Both the position numbers and the translations under genes were made by a program. A stretch of 64,000 nucleotides of DNA from Myrica gale (taxonomy: Eukaryota; Streptophyta; Magnoliopsida; Fagales; Myricaceae), in assembly GCA_963930655.1 (NCBI GenBank), contig OZ005609.1, forward strand, positions 20,037,001-20,101,000, written 5' to 3'. This document shows positions 1 to 12,950 of this stretch, piece after piece. The notes under the pieces were generated by a model. That model made no database searches. It saw only the letters and a program-made list of their open reading frames with translations, and was not told the DNA's origin. The first letter of the stretch is position 1. The number at the start of each line of letters is the position of its first letter.

Positions 1-1829
1 TTGGTGGAAAGAACGCCTTGTTCTGTAGTCCCACACACCATCACGCGCCGTCTGAAGCTTCTGCAGCTTTGTCCTCATCCGCACTCGCCTCCACGCGCCC
101 TCCGAGCCTCGCTTCACGCGCCCATCACACACCTTATGTTTGACAGTACGTGCCAGCACAGGTTTAGCCCTTCCAGATCAGGTCGGTTTGACTCAGATCC
201 GGCCAACCCAGCTCAAGCCCAGTCTTGATCCGGCCTATCACGCTTTATCCTAGCCATTTTTGCTGTAGCCATGTTTGGTCTTCTACTCACTCCGGAATGG
301 TCTGCCACCACCAATCTTCGTCCACCCTAGGTGACCACCGTCCACCACCTTTCGGCGGAGCTCCGGCTCCCCGCCAAATTTTTCGCGATCGTTCCATCCA
401 TGCCCTCTGTTTATTCTAATTTGGTTGGCATCTTTCTTTTATGGCTTCCACTAAGGATGTTAATGTCATTTGGTCTATTGACATTGTTTTAGATGGCGCC
501 AACTATAATGCTTAGGCCCAGCATATGTCGGTCTTTCTTATTGGTCATAAGTTATGGCATTTTGTTACTGAAGATAAAATGGAACCTAAGAAAGTAGAGA
601 AGGAAACCTCAGATGGCTTCACTGATCGTCTTGAGCTATGGGAAGCCACTAATTGTAAGATTTTATCTTGGTTCATCAATACCTCTGTTCCATCAATTCA
701 CAATCTTCTTCCCAAATTTTGAAATGTCAAACTTGCTTGGGAATTTTTGGAAAATTGATACAATTTCTTTAGTGACGTCGCCCTCCAGTTTCAGCAGGAA
801 TCTAAATTGTATCAGATGCATCAAGAGCATGTCCAATCTTTTGCCGAGTTTCACTCTCGGGTGAGTAGTATCTGAGATCATCTCTCTCAAACTAATCCTT
901 CTTTTCCTGATACTAAGTCTGCTGAGATCTTTTTTGAGTATCATGATCATTTTCAATTCATTCATTTTATGATGCATATTCGGGATGATTTTGAGAATAT
1001 TAGAGCCCCTTTGCTTCATTACTCCCCATTGCCTACACTTAATGTTGCTCTTACTGAGCTCATTTACGAGTAGACACGACATCAGACTCGTTGGGTGCAT
1101 ACTTCTAATCTAGTCATGGCTATTGCATTTTCTGGTTCCGTGGCTGCTGTTGCTAAGCCTCACCGCTTCTTTGGTAAATGTCACTATTGTAAGGAAAATG
1201 GTAACCGGATTTTTCAATGTCCAAACAAAAAGGCTAAGGATGCAAGAGATGCTCAGAAAGCTAAGACCTATACTCCCACCTCCGAGAATTTTTCTGTTGC
1301 GTCTACGGGTCCCTCAACTTTTGAGTCATCTTCTACACCTACTCCTTCTTCCTTTACACCAGCTGAACTCGAGACAATTGTCCACTAAGTTCTATCTCGT
1401 TCTTCTACTGCATTCATCGTCTCCTCAGGTAAATCTTCCTCTTGGTTTATTGACTTAGCCTGTTGCAATTATGAGTTATGATTCTTCTCTCCTATTTGAT
1501 AAAAAAATCTTTGAATCTCGTACCTATCATATACACTGCTGATGGATCCCATATGTCCGTTAATCATGTTGGCTATATTTCTACATCTACTCTTTCCATT
1601 CCTAATACATATCACGTTCCTAAATTGTCTCTCAATCTCCTTTATGTTGGTCAACTTGTTGAGTATGGTCTTATCTTAACCTTTTCCAACAAAGAGTGTG
1701 ATGTGCAGGATCAGAAGATGGGCCAGGACCAAATATGTTGGCTATATTTGGTCTTCTTTTTGAGCTTTCATTCCTACATGTTCCTAGTTCATTTTTTGTT
1801 TCGTCTCTTGTCGCCGCTGTCTTTTTATA

Positions 1830-3051
1830 TGGTTAATTTTGTTCACAATCGATATTTTGATGATTTTAATAAATGGATTAAGTTTACAAAATTGACATCT
1901 TCAAAGACAAATTCATTTTTATCAAAGAGCTAAAGACAAGAAGATTGAAGATCAAGAAGATCAAGAAGCTCAAAAGTGAAGATTCAAGACCATTGGGTAT
2001 AATCTTATAACTTGTAGTTTCACTTTTGATAAGGATTTAAATCACACACTTGCATATCTTTTAAACCGTGTATAAATTTCTTATCACAAGTTTGACAACC
2101 AAAATGCATTTTAAATGATTTCAAATCATCCCTATATAAACCCTCAAGCCTTGGTTATACTTTTGGGACGTTGGTTTTGGAAATTGAGATTTCAAAAATG
2201 TTAAAAATGGACTTTTTAATTATAGCGGATGATGAATAGTGATATAGTGGTCTATGAAAGTGGTCGACCTCTACATCAAGAAGATGACTTGGCGCGTAAG
2301 GTAAAAATTTGACAGCATTCAAATTTTATGACCGTTGAGCAACGATTGGTTGAAGCGGTCGACCGGTACAAAGGCAAAATAGTCAGATCGACCCCTAATG
2401 GCTAGAAACGACTAGTTTTTCAATGTGGCTCGTATAAAGATCTTCCTAGTGTCTAAAAATAGGGGGAACGACCACATACCATTTCTATAGCTAGAGAAAG
2501 ATCTTAAACCTTCTTATTTCGTATTTCTCATATTATTCACACAAATTACATCTTCAAATCCTTGTTATTGTGTTAACAAAAAGAGATAGAGCTTTCCATT
2601 TTCTTAAGCACTCTTTGAGAGACTTTAATTCTTGTATCTTCCCATTCAAGAGAAGTGATTCTTTTAGTGAGTTCGTTCTCTAGAGAAGAAGTTTAGAGAG
2701 GGTATATATCAAGCTTGGTTAGGTTGTGAGTTGTACGCATTGGGTTGTGAGTGTTGAGCCCGAGAAAGCACTTATAAGATTTTCTAGCACCTGGAAGCTA
2801 GAGTGTACACTATTTGGAAGATAGTGGAAAAACCTCAAGGCTCGGTAAATGAGCTTGAGGGTGGATGTATGCGGGTTTGCTGAATAACCTAAAAAATCTC
2901 GCGTTTGCTTCTCTAACCCTATTCTTTACATTTAACACTTATTTACTTATTCAAAACTATTCTTTACTTTGCAAATACAATTTTGGGGGTTAAAAGCGAA
3001 AAAAATTGGAAACTCAATTCACCACCCACTTGGGTTGCCTTCATCCAAGGA
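1830..3051 (+). mobile_element. Solo LTR (SIRE-type, GGTCGACC family) inside the copia element
   Basis: A 1222 bp LTR-like block splits the copia pre-integrase region. It is flanked by TTTATA on both sides (1824-1829 and 3052-3057), a target duplication. The copia reading resumes directly after it at the WHS..H motif. It aligns by eye, in opposite orientation, with 26927-28181 and with the LTR at 7537-10184. Shared landmarks are the 'cttgggtt' box 15 bp before the end, a 'ggtggttcggcaaac'-like segment and several GGTCGACC motifs. No internal region is present, so it is a solo LTR left by recombination. Confidence 0.75.
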
Positions 3052-5341
3052 TTTATATTTAAGTCTTTGGCACTCTTCTCTCGATCACACTTATTTGTCT
3101 CGTGTCTAGCTTTTAGCTTTTAGTGGTCATTTAGGATGAGTTGATTTTGACTATTTTGATTGTATTTCTTGTCAATTGGGTAAACAAAAAGCTTTATCCT
3201 TTAATAATAGTGAATCTTTATCCTCTACCCCTTTTAATCTTGTTTATTCTGATGTATGGAGACCCGACTCTGTTCCTAGTTAGAGGGTCTCATTACTTTG
3301 TTATCTTTATCGATAATTATTCTTGTTACACATGGTTTTATCTTTTACATAATCGATCTGAGTTGTTACGTGTTTTTCGTGACTTCAAAAAAATGATAAA
3401 AACCCAATTCGACCGCATAATCAAAAAATTTCGTTCCAATAATGCCATGAATTATACATTTGTCTCATTTCTTAACACACTCAAAGAGGATGACACTTTG
3501 TCTCATCAATATTGTCCTTATACTTCCCAACAGAATGGACATGCTGATCGTAAGCATCTCCATTATCAACACTGTAAGATCTCTTCTCATCTCTGTCACT
3601 CTCCACGAATCCTTCTAGGGAGAAGCTGCTCTTACCGCTGTTCATTCCATTAATCAGGTTCCTTCTCCTACCACTTCAAAGCAGTCTCTGTATAAGCTCC
3701 TTCATGGTATGGTACCAAATTATTCTCTTGAAAGTTTTTGGTTGTGCTTGCTTTGTATTATTGCCACCTCATGAACGTACCAAACTTGAACCTCATTTTT
3801 GTCTATTTTGTTTCCTTAGTTATGGTATTGAGCAGAAGGGTTACCGGTTTTATGATCCTATAACCAAGCATCTTCATGTACCCCGTCATGTTCAATTTTG
3901 GGAACACAAGTTTTTCACCAGTATGTCTTTATTTCCAGACACTTCCTTATCTTTCTCTCCAGTTTGTACTGACCCATGTATAGATAGTTCTTTAGATTCT
4001 AATGCAGGTGATGAAAGGTCCTTAAGTAACTACCCAACACCTGGTCCTCCTGAGTCTGGACTGTCGCTTGACCTCCTTATCACACCCGATTCCTCCTCCA
4101 CTCCAGATATTCGTCGTAACTACCTGATTCCTTCACTAGTGGAGCCTATTCCAAATGGATGTGAAGAATGCGTTCCTTAATGGTGATCTAGAAGAAGAAG
4201 TCTATCTTAAGCCTTTTCGAGGTTTTGAGCACCCACCTCAGAAGGTTTGTAGTCTTCGTAAGGATCTTTATGGTCTCAAAAAGTCTCTAAGTACTTGGTT
4301 TTCCAAGTTCAATTTAGTGATGGCTCAACAGGGTTTCACTCCCAGTGCATATGATTATGTCTTCTTTATCCGTCAGTCTGAGAGTGGTATTGGTCTCCTT
4401 TTACTTTATCTTTATGACATGGTTATTATGCGCAATGATCTTTTTGGCATTTAAGAAATTCAGCAGTTCCATAGTCAGCAGTTTTAAATGAAAGATTTGG
4501 GTTCTCTAAATTATTTCTTAGGTCTTATGGTGTCATCATGTTCAGATAGATTTTATCTTTCCCAAGCGAAGTATGCATCTGAGCCTTCGGCTCGTGCCGG
4601 ACTGATCGATAGTAAGACTGTTGATAGCCTTTTGGAGATGAATGTCAAACTTCTTCCAAACGAGGGCGTAATCTTAGATGATGCCTCGCTCAATCGATAA
4701 TGGGTTGGTAGTCTCATCTACCTAACGGTGACTCTTCTGATATTTCCTATGCTTTCCCCTCGCTCTACTTACTATGCCGTTGTTCTCCGAATTCTTCGGT
4801 ATGTCAAGGAGACTTTGTTTCATGGGCTTCATTTTTCTGCTCACTTTCTGTTGGATCTTCAGGCATACTTTGACACTGATTGGGCAGAAGATCTCGCTGA
4901 TCGTCGCTCCACCACTGGATATTATTTCTCGCTCTACATATCTCTTCTCTCGTGGAAAATTAAGAAGCAAAACGTTGTCTCTCGTTCTTGTATGGAAGCT
5001 GAATATCATTGGCCGATACTAACTCTAAACTCTTGTGGCTTCGGTGGTTATTTCAAGATGTGGTTGTTCCTTTTGCTGATAGTTCTCCTCTTCATTGTGA
5101 CAACACTAGTTCCACTCAGATTTTCCACAATGATGATTTTCATGAGCGTACAAAATATATTGAGATCGACTGTCATTTCATTCGTCATCATATCAAACAA
5201 TATACTTTTCAATTACATCTTGTTAATTCTGCTGATCAGCTCGCTGAAATCTTCACCAAGGCTCATCCTCCTTGACGTCATCAAGATTTAGTTGGCAAAT
5301 TCAAGTTAGCATCTTCGCTCCCACCTTAAGTTTGCAGGGGG

Positions 5342-5587
5342 TGTTAGTATATGATACTATATCTTTCCGATTCAAGACGATCATGGAAATATATCTTCCT
5401 GAATCAGGATGATATTTCCAAATCAAGAAGATTGGAGTTTGTGATCAAATTTGTAATAAGTTCATTATGTTACCTTGTATAGTTTTTCCTCTCCTCTTAT
5501 AAAAGGATGGTTCCTTGTACAGTTTATACACACCTCAGAATATACAAAGTATTCTTCATTCTCTCTGTCTTTGCTCTTATTTCAACA
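5342..5587 (+). repeat. 3' LTR of the copia element
   Basis: Starts TGTTAG directly after a purine tract and ends TTCAACA, giving the usual TGTT...AACA ends. It contains a TATAAAAGG box near 5500, as expected of an LTR promoter. The partner 5' LTR would lie upstream of base 1, so insertion age cannot be estimated from this window. Confidence 0.75.
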
Positions 5588-7536
5588 CCATCCATATGGA
5601 TTTGGGCTGAAGATTCTTGAAAAATCTGGTTTACACCCTAGTAATACCTAGAGGGGGTGAATATGTATTTTTCCTCTAATTAAAAGTTCAATATTAATTT
5701 TAAAACACTTTCTAAAATGTTCAATCAAGATATGCACAATAATTAACTCTATCAACAAAATAGGTAGCGAAAAATTAAATCAAACATCAATCCCACAAAG
5801 AGACAAGGATTGGTGACAAAGTGTAAAACCTTTGAAATATCATTAACCACTCCGGGCTATCAGTCACCTGAAATCACTAAGAAGAAAATCTTACAAATAG
5901 TGATTCAGGCACAGGCAACCTCTGCTGTTGACTCTGAAAACCTTGATGTTATAATCTAAGCATCCGTACTTAGACCCACTCCGTGCAGCATTCACCTCAG
6001 ACCTCTAAGGTTTTTCTTATGGATTAACAACCTTGTTCTTCAATAGCCCTTCAATACTTTGAATGTTTCACAAAGGTTATTGAATATGAGAAAAAACTAG
6101 TCAATTGAGATTCTGAATTTCTGGAGTTTTTCTCTATCAAATGGAGACTCTACGAACTCAAGAATATTCTCACTAGGGTTTTGAGGCTGCCTCCAACAAT
6201 TGAAGGAGAGAACCCATAAGTTTTTTTCATATATAGGGCTTTGATTTGTGGGTTTTTTTTATAACCATCGGTTTTCGCTTGAAAAGTGGGGTTTTATTTA
6301 AATTTTCGGATGTCGCTTAAGAAACTTCTTTAATATTTTGAACACTTCAACCAAACATATTTTGACAATTTAATTAGGACATATTTTGTCACTGAATTTT
6401 GCCAGCAACAAAAATACAGTAACAAACTCTTCCTTTGTAAATTCCGTGACAAAACCCACATATAAAAATAAACAAGACATAGATCTTTATCAATCATTAA
6501 AGCAAGGATCTATGTACATGAATATCAACCTTATGACCTAAAAGAGGTATTCAAGAGTATTTGAATATGGTACCTCAAAACTCAATCTCAAAGACCAAGT
6601 GAAAGCATGGAAAACAAACAATTATATAGAATTGAGAATAGCAAATGAACTACAACTAAAGTAAGAAAGCATTTACTCCCTCTTAATCTACTCTCCTTCT
6701 GAGTCAGTTATTCATTACACCAGATGAAAGTCAAACCCAATGCCACTAGGATATGGAAATGCAAATTTGTTGCTTGACTTTTCTCGCCTAGGTATTTTTC
6801 CTCTTTTGATTTGATTTGATTTTCTTTTCTAAAATTGTAACTACTTCTTTTGAAGTAGAGATATTCTTTTGGGGTCTTTGACTCTAAAGGGGCAATGAAT
6901 AAGGTCAGCTAGTCAAATGTCAATTTAGTTTGAAGGACATGTTCCCTTTTACCTGTGATTACCGATCCAAAACTTACATATGCCGTCGAGCCTCATCTAA
7001 TCATATTTAGTGTGCACTGTGATTGAGTATGACAAATATACATTTAAGAAACATATTAGCTAACACCAGAAAGTGACAAGTAACTCTCAAATCATATTAT
7101 AAGCCATACATGAAAGTATTTAAAAGATCATGCTTGAAAATCTAAAGTACATTAATCAAGTCAATGAGCAAACGTGTTGACTAAAGGCACACACTAATCA
7201 TCAAATTTTTTGTTTTTTTAATAGAAAAGAAAAACAACCAAAACAAGGAAGCAAAACACGAGTGTTCATGAGATATGAAAAGCAAACACAAAGAACATAA
7301 TTCAAAAATGTAATTTAATTGGAACCTATTCTACTGCATGTAGAACCAAAATACTCAGGGAGTAGCACACATACCAATAGCCTTCATGTTGGCTAATCGG
7401 GTTTTCATTCTTTTTCATCCAAATATTCTTGACAAATGTTGATTGCTTGGTTAGGTGCTCCAACTTTTCAATGATAAGCATTGTGTGCACAGTGAGAAGC
7501 TTAACTTGGTTCACAAGATTCATATGCTTAGTGAAG
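5588..7536 (-). other. AT-rich retrotransposon debris, probable SIRE-type LTR remnant
   Basis: No gene recognised. Around 5640 the minus strand shows the 'cacccCCTCTAGG' box that sits near the 3' end of SIRE-type LTRs, so roughly 5620-6500 may be an eroded LTR in minus orientation. The rest, up to the next LTR at 7537, is AT-rich with no recognisable domain. The longest open frame (7326-7523, minus) matches nothing I know. Confidence 0.35.
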
Positions 7537-10500
7537 TTCTAGGATCAAGACAATCCAAGAGGTGAGTGAATTAGAGTTTCAATAAAAAAAAAACTATTTT
7601 AGCATAAGTAATATGCAAATGACAATAAGAGAGTGCTAAAAGTAGAGAGATAGTAAGAGAGAGCAAACATAAGATTTTTAGGTAGCTCGGCAAGCTCATT
7701 TCCAAGCCTTAAGACCGACTTTGTGAACAACCTCACAAATCTCCTTCTTTCGATGAATACACCTCACCGAAGGGCCACAAGACATTTTCTCTCTTCTAAC
7801 AATGAAGTAGTGTTATTTTACAATAGAAAGACTCCCTCAATGGAGTGGATATTACAGTGAAAATCTATCTCTTTGATCTCACACAATAACATGGAAGTGA
7901 AAGTAAAACTGTCATACCCCGAGCTTATGTTTAACATATCATGCATATTGCTTGTGAAATGAAGTTTATGTTTAGTAGTGTATTAAGGGGTAATCAGTGA
8001 CTACAATATAATGACTTAGTGGTGATTTTGAGATTAATTAGTACTTGATGTATTAATTTCAAAACCTTGATCAGAGCTTGATTAAGTGAAAATTGGAGTT
8101 CGCAAGTAACTGATTTTTTATCCAGGATGTTGAGCAGCACGTTTTGAGTCAATTTAATTTTTTAAGCTAGTAGGACGGGTTTTCATCAAAAACCAAACCA
8201 CAAGATTTTTATTCTACTAATATGTCAGGAGTTCATCCATGAGCTTATGATTTAATTTTGAAGACTTTTTATTTTTCAGAAGCAAGTAGGACGTCTTATG
8301 ATCATCGTTGGAATATTGAGGAAATTATCAAAACTTAGCTATTAAGTTATGAAATTTTGGCAGCCTTAGAGAGTGATACATATCAAGGGTAGGAAGCACG
8401 ATGAATGAAGGCTAGAAAGCATGACGAAAAAGGAAAATTCTGCCATAGGCTTGCCTTGCAGCTGTTGTAGGCTGCTAGGTGTTGATGTGTGATCAACATA
8501 ACATTTGACTCACCAAGGCTAACTAGGATAGGTCGGGTACGTGTCGATTTGTGATAGGTTGTGTTTTCCTATAAATAGGAGTGACATCCAGCCATTATAG
8601 ACTACACCATTCAATCCAAAATTGGTGAGTTAAAGCTTAAGAACAAGAGTGAAGTGAAGTGGGAGAAAGAGGAAGAAATAGTCTAGTGCTGATTCGGCTA
8701 CAGTAGAGATAAAATTTAATCGGTTATCTTTGATTTCGATTCAAAAGTTTTCAAGAGCATTGTGTGAATCTCTTGTGTTTTTCAAAACTATTCTAACATC
8801 TATTGATGTTATTTGTGTTCTTCGTATTCTTAATGAAGAATAAGCTCGTCTTTTCATAATAGTCTCATTTTTTAAGTTCAATTCGTTTTTATGGTGTTTT
8901 TCAAAATTTGATCCGTTTCTATTCATTTTTTTTTCCAAATCTGTTATTCAAAACTTGAACATATTATTTGTGATTTCAAAACTCTTTGTCTTTGATTATG
9001 TCGAAATTAGTCTTTTCTATGTGATGGTTAAGTCAGTTTTTAACCATGAAATCGAGGTGTTGTTTTTCCTTCACAACATTTTCTTCTGAATAATGTTTTT
9101 ATGATTTCCAAGAGAAAGGGTTAAGGTATTACATATCCTATATGATATGTATAGGCATTGACATGAGCATGCATACTTAACTTGTACTTTGGAAATGGAA
9201 GTTTGAGGTTTAAGTATGGTTAATGTATTGTATATCATGTATGATATGTATGGGTATTGACATGAGACATGCATACTTAACTTGTACTGTGAAGACGTGA
9301 CAATACTGTGCACAAGAGGATGCGTACCACATGCTTGTTAAATTCTTTTAGCAGATGTCTGAAGTGTTCTTAGGAGAGTTCACCAATGCCATAAGCATTG
9401 GATGTATTATTTTGGAGCTAAAATTCCATGTTTGGGTTACCAGAGATTTAGATGTGATGGTAGAAGGCCAAGGTCATCAGTGGATAACCCCGAACTCTGA
9501 TGACTATGTCAACTTATCAGAACTAAGTGACTTTGAAGACAGGAACTAGATTTCTCTAGTTTATGCTTTTATAGTTAGTCTTTAGCTGTAGCTTTTCATT
9601 ATGTACGTTTTGTAGCGTGTGCATAGAATGATGTTGGTTCTCTTTTTGTACTACGGTATGAATAAAAGATCCTGATCACGTTTTTTTAGAGAATCTTGTT
9701 GCTTTAACAATCCTCAAACTGACCGTAACTTCAGTTTAATAACAACGTCTATTACTATAAGACAATGCTTGAGGACTTGACGGTTTGTGCTATTACAAAA
9801 ATCTTATGTGTGAATGAGATGAAAAAGCTAAGATTTGAAGGTTTTGATTTCTCTCAAGCTTAACAAATGTTCAGTAGCTGTTCCAGTGAATTTTTCAAGC
9901 TTAAGAGTGGTCTTTATATAGGTCTCAAAGTAAAAATAGTTGTTTCTAGTCTTTTGGTTAGAAATTGTCAAAAATCTCAATGTTTCGGTCAACCGGTTCA
10001 TGAAGCGGTTGACCTCTACAGGTGACCCTTGTCCTTATATAGGCCTCAATAAAAATCAGATTAGTACAAATAATTGCAAATGAATGAATTCATCAAAAAA
10101 CCTGAAAAATCATGCTTCATTCATAGCATAGGAAATGACAATACATATGAAATGGATACAGAGATATACAAAAAGATACTAATAATCTCCCCCTTGTCAT
10201 CATAAAAATGAAATACAACATGCGAAAATACATATGAAAAATGCAAAAAGCGATAAACATGTGAATGTTGACATATCATGTAGGTGGGGGTGGATGCCTA
10301 GGGAAATAACGTCTCATCTTCTCAAAGAATCTCTGCTGATCCTCAAAGTATCCATGTTGAGCCTCAATGTATTTTTGCTGATCCTCTCTCATGTAGCAGA
10401 CCTTGGTCTTGATTCACTTAAGGTGAGACTCGATAGAAGGGGGTGGAGCAGGAGTGGAATGATGGCTAAAAGCATGAGGTGGGGAGGGTACTCTCGGTCT

Positions 10501-10860
10501 TGACTCACTTAAGCTGCTCGGGGAGGAGAAACGGAACCGAAGCTGATACACTGTATCAACATCAATATCAAAGCCCATATCCTCAAAACCAGCACCGCAT
10601 CAGTCGTAACATCATCGTCCTCATCATTCTTATCATCACTAGGTTGCCCCTTAGGCACTCAATTGCCTGTAGAAGTCTTCCTATAACTCATTGTGGCCAA
10701 AACACTTTGATTAAATACCTCAGATCGAGTTAGGGTATCTCTTTATTGATTATCCACCCAATTCAAGGAAAAGATTTTAGGAGAGGGAAGGGCTGCTCCC
10801 ACTGTGTAGCCTGTTACATTCATTTAATAAATCAGTTTAACGCATTATGATTAACCTTGA
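7537..10860 (-). mobile_element. 3' end of a SIRE-type copia element: env-like ORF tail, purine tract, LTR
   Basis: On the minus strand the order is the tail of an env-like coding region (about 10.86-10.29 kb, ending in a Pro-rich stretch, with an acidic DDKNDEDDD run), then a purine tract 'gacaagggggagatt' near 10187-10200, then an LTR from about 10184 down to about 7537. The LTR resembles the solo LTRs at 1830-3051 and 26927-28181. It is itself split by a solo LTR at 7911-9797. Upstream parts of this element were not found. It is broken in several places and old. Confidence 0.6.
7911..9797 (+). mobile_element. Nested solo LTR, probably Ty3/gypsy
   Basis: Begins TGTCATACCCCG, a start common to plant gypsy LTRs, and ends TTACA. 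The flanks are near-identical 5-mers (AAAAC at 7906-7910, AAAAT at 9798-9802). The SIRE-type LTR reads continuously if this 1887 bp is skipped: 'gtgaaagtaaaac' joins 'aaaatcttatgtgtgaatg' as in the sister copy near 27.45 kb. It includes an imperfect tandem pair of about 98 bp units (about 9119 and 9217) and an AATAAA-like signal near 9660. Orientation follows the TGTCATA start. No internal domains, so it is a solo LTR. Confidence 0.6.
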
Positions 10861-10875
10861 TAAAGAAAAATAATG

Positions 10876-11556
10876 TTATTTGATTCGATGGAATCCGTCT
10901 AATATCTGTGTAAAATCGAACCAAATCATGTATTTAGTAAAAGAAACCGGGTATGCCTTTGGGTGGTAAAATCCAGCATAAACTTGAGGACAATTACAAA
11001 AAAACTTATGAGAATATGGAACACGTCGCTCAAAAGAAGAGGAAGTAGCCCAATGAGCTAAATGATACGCGGCATCGCAAGGAGAAAAACGAAAATTAGT
11101 GGAACGAAAGTTAGAACTAAATTTGCAGGAGCCACTAATAATGGAGAAAATACTCCATGGCCAAACAACTTCCACACCAACAAGAGCATTGATTACCGCT
11201 TGACAATCTCCTTCCAAAATCACATCTGCAAGCTGCAACCAATAAGCTACATTCAAGCTAAACAAAGCCGCATAAACTACTTTAAATGAAGGGAAAACAG
11301 TAGGAAAAGACTTGGTCTCGGCACGAAAAATGCAGCCTTGAGAGTTCCAACCAACACAGGCGAACATAGTGAAAGACTCCCAAATGGAAGCATCAAAATT
11401 AATCTTCAGCGCTGCGGGGAACAGATTGCCTCCTAAGGCAATTTTTGGGAAGGGAATGGATGGACGACATAGTGTATTTTCTAGATGTAATGCTGTAAAA
11501 CAGTCCACCTCATTTAATAAAAAATTTTGGCTTTCCAATTCGGCTTGGCGGCTCAT
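10876..11556 (-). CDS. RNase H-like (RVT_3-type) reading frame, 226 aa, probable LINE or gene fragment
   Basis: An uninterrupted minus-strand frame of 226 codons. Residues about 45-175 look like the plant RNase H domain found at the C-terminus of L1-type LINEs and in stand-alone RVT_3 proteins: LKINFDASIWES at the first strand, GWNSQGCIF, then LADVILEGDCQAVINAL for the conserved E-G-D-x-x-x-V-I-N block, and a late LAHWATSS segment. No LINE reverse transcriptase lies next to it. It directly precedes the env-like tail of the SIRE-type element on the same strand. A second, damaged copy of this stretch plus its continuation is carried by the CACTA element at 15.6-23.8 kb. Family assignment is by motif only; function as a protein is doubtful. 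Confidence 0.5.
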   Translation of the reverse strand: MSRQAELESQNFLLNEVDCFTALHLENTLCRPSIPFPKIALGGNLFPAALKINFDASIWESFTMFACVGWNSQGCIFRAETKSFPTVFPSFKVVYAALFSLNVAYWLQLADVILEGDCQAVINALVGVEVVWPWSIFSIISGSCKFSSNFRSTNFRFSPCDAAYHLAHWATSSSFERRVPYSHKFFCNCPQVYAGFYHPKAYPVSFTKYMIWFDFTQILDGFHRIK

Positions 11557-11639
11557 TCCCTCTCTGTATCGCTTCGAGGCTTGGCTCCCTCGCTTTCGCG
11601 TGAGGCTTTAGCCCCCTTCCCCTTTCTTCCACGCTTGAG

Positions 11640-12490
11640 TCCCTCCCTCTACAAGTTTTTTCTCCCTCTCCTTCACCATCTATGCTGGACAAACCTCCTT
11701 CTCTCACTCCTCTCCTCACCTGTCGCTGAAATTCCTCCTCTCCTCGTCAGATTCCAATCGCAAGCACAATTGATGCAATATTCAAAAAACTGTATGTGAA
11801 AAAAGATTCAAGCTCCAACGAATCCATCAAGCCAACTTTTTGTGGACACTGCTGTCTATTCAATAAAACGTTGCTTTTGTTTGGCTCTATCATCAAAGGC
11901 AGGGAAGAACTCTGTGCTTCTACACACAGGGCGATTCAAGTGTAAGGACAACCTATTACAAGCCACCAACCTACAGGCTGTAACAGTTAGACCTAAGGCC
12001 CAATACAAGACATTTAACTTTTTGAAACGATAAATTGTACACGTTCGGACTAAAGGGCTTTCTTTTACAAAACATTGAACAAAAGTTACTCGTTCTAATG
12101 CAAAATTGAATTCCTGTTCAAAATAATAAACGTACTTTGAACGCAAATGAAAATATCGGAATTCAAAAAAGCGCGTTGGTTCTTAAAAATTGTTGTTCGA
12201 ACAGAACATGATCTTTTTGGGACACTGGTTCCTGTCTCTAAAAACCATAAGGCGTTCAAATGCTACTTTTCCACCTACCCCATAAATGTTAGTCCAATAA
12301 CCATTAATTTTATATTTTTTTATTACCGTTTGAACCCTTAGTGTTATCCGTTCCAACGATTATGTGACGATTTTGATATAAAAAGTTGGTTAATGAACGA
12401 TTTCAGACGATTTTTTTCAGACCGTTCGACTGCGTTTGACCATCATCCTAATATTACAACACCCGAGCCTCATTTCCTTACATTTTCACG

Positions 12491-12522
<32 letters not shown>

Positions 12523-12950
12523 GAATTCTCTCAAACTCCTCTCAATCTCCATTGCCATTTTCATGGGAATTTTAAAAACTTTATTGGTTTCTAAAATTCA
12601 CAAAGCAATGCTTGAGTTTCGACTATACTTGCAAAATCACTCCCCCATCATATTTTTGTCTAAGGCCCCGTTTATTTTGCAGTATTTTACTTTATGGAAA
12701 GTATTTTTCATACTTTCGACTGTTTGGGGAGCCTTGTAAAAATACGGTCAACCGAAACTCAATTCGTTCAACCGTAAAAGATGGTTTCATTTTCTTGAAA
12801 GTGGTTTACTTTTTGAAACTAGTGAATCCTCTCTGACCCGCCTCTCTTAGTCTTATGGGTGGCTAAAAATCAATCGACCCGACCTCTTGACTCGAAACCG
12901 TCCCGGTTTAACCCAAACTGGTCGGGTTGCATCGTGGTCGAAGTTGTGTT
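11640..12950. other. Intergenic, no recognisable gene
   Basis: No domain-bearing reading frame seen. Contains a (CT)n microsatellite at about 12492-12522. The sequence shared with the CACTA cargo stops near 11650, so unique or unrelated sequence starts here. Confidence 0.5.

Larger units (their letters stand above)
1..5587 (+). mobile_element. Ty1/copia LTR retrotransposon, broken, 5' LTR outside window
   Basis: Fossil copia element. Parts in copia order: leader to about 440, gag from about 441 with a CCHC-like knuckle near 1.2 kb (CHYCKENGNRIFQC), pre-integrase and integrase domains (about 1.5-1.8 and 3.06-4.1 kb), reverse transcriptase near 4.15-4.7 kb (MDVKNAFLNGDLEEEVYLK), RNase H near 4.7-5.28 kb, a purine tract (gcaggggg) and the 3' LTR at 5342-5587. 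Integrase before reverse transcriptase identifies copia rather than gypsy. A solo LTR of another family is inserted in the pre-integrase region. Coding parts are broken in well over ten places, so the copy is old and inactive. Lineage within copia was not resolved. Confidence 0.85.

Noticed and set aside
1-228. Small protein gene at the window start
   Set aside because: Low-complexity frame within the leader of the copia element, no domain, and the gag start lies further on at about 441.
12492-12522. (CT)n run as a promoter element
   Set aside because: A plain microsatellite with no gene start next to it; same for (TA)n near 25.02 kb.
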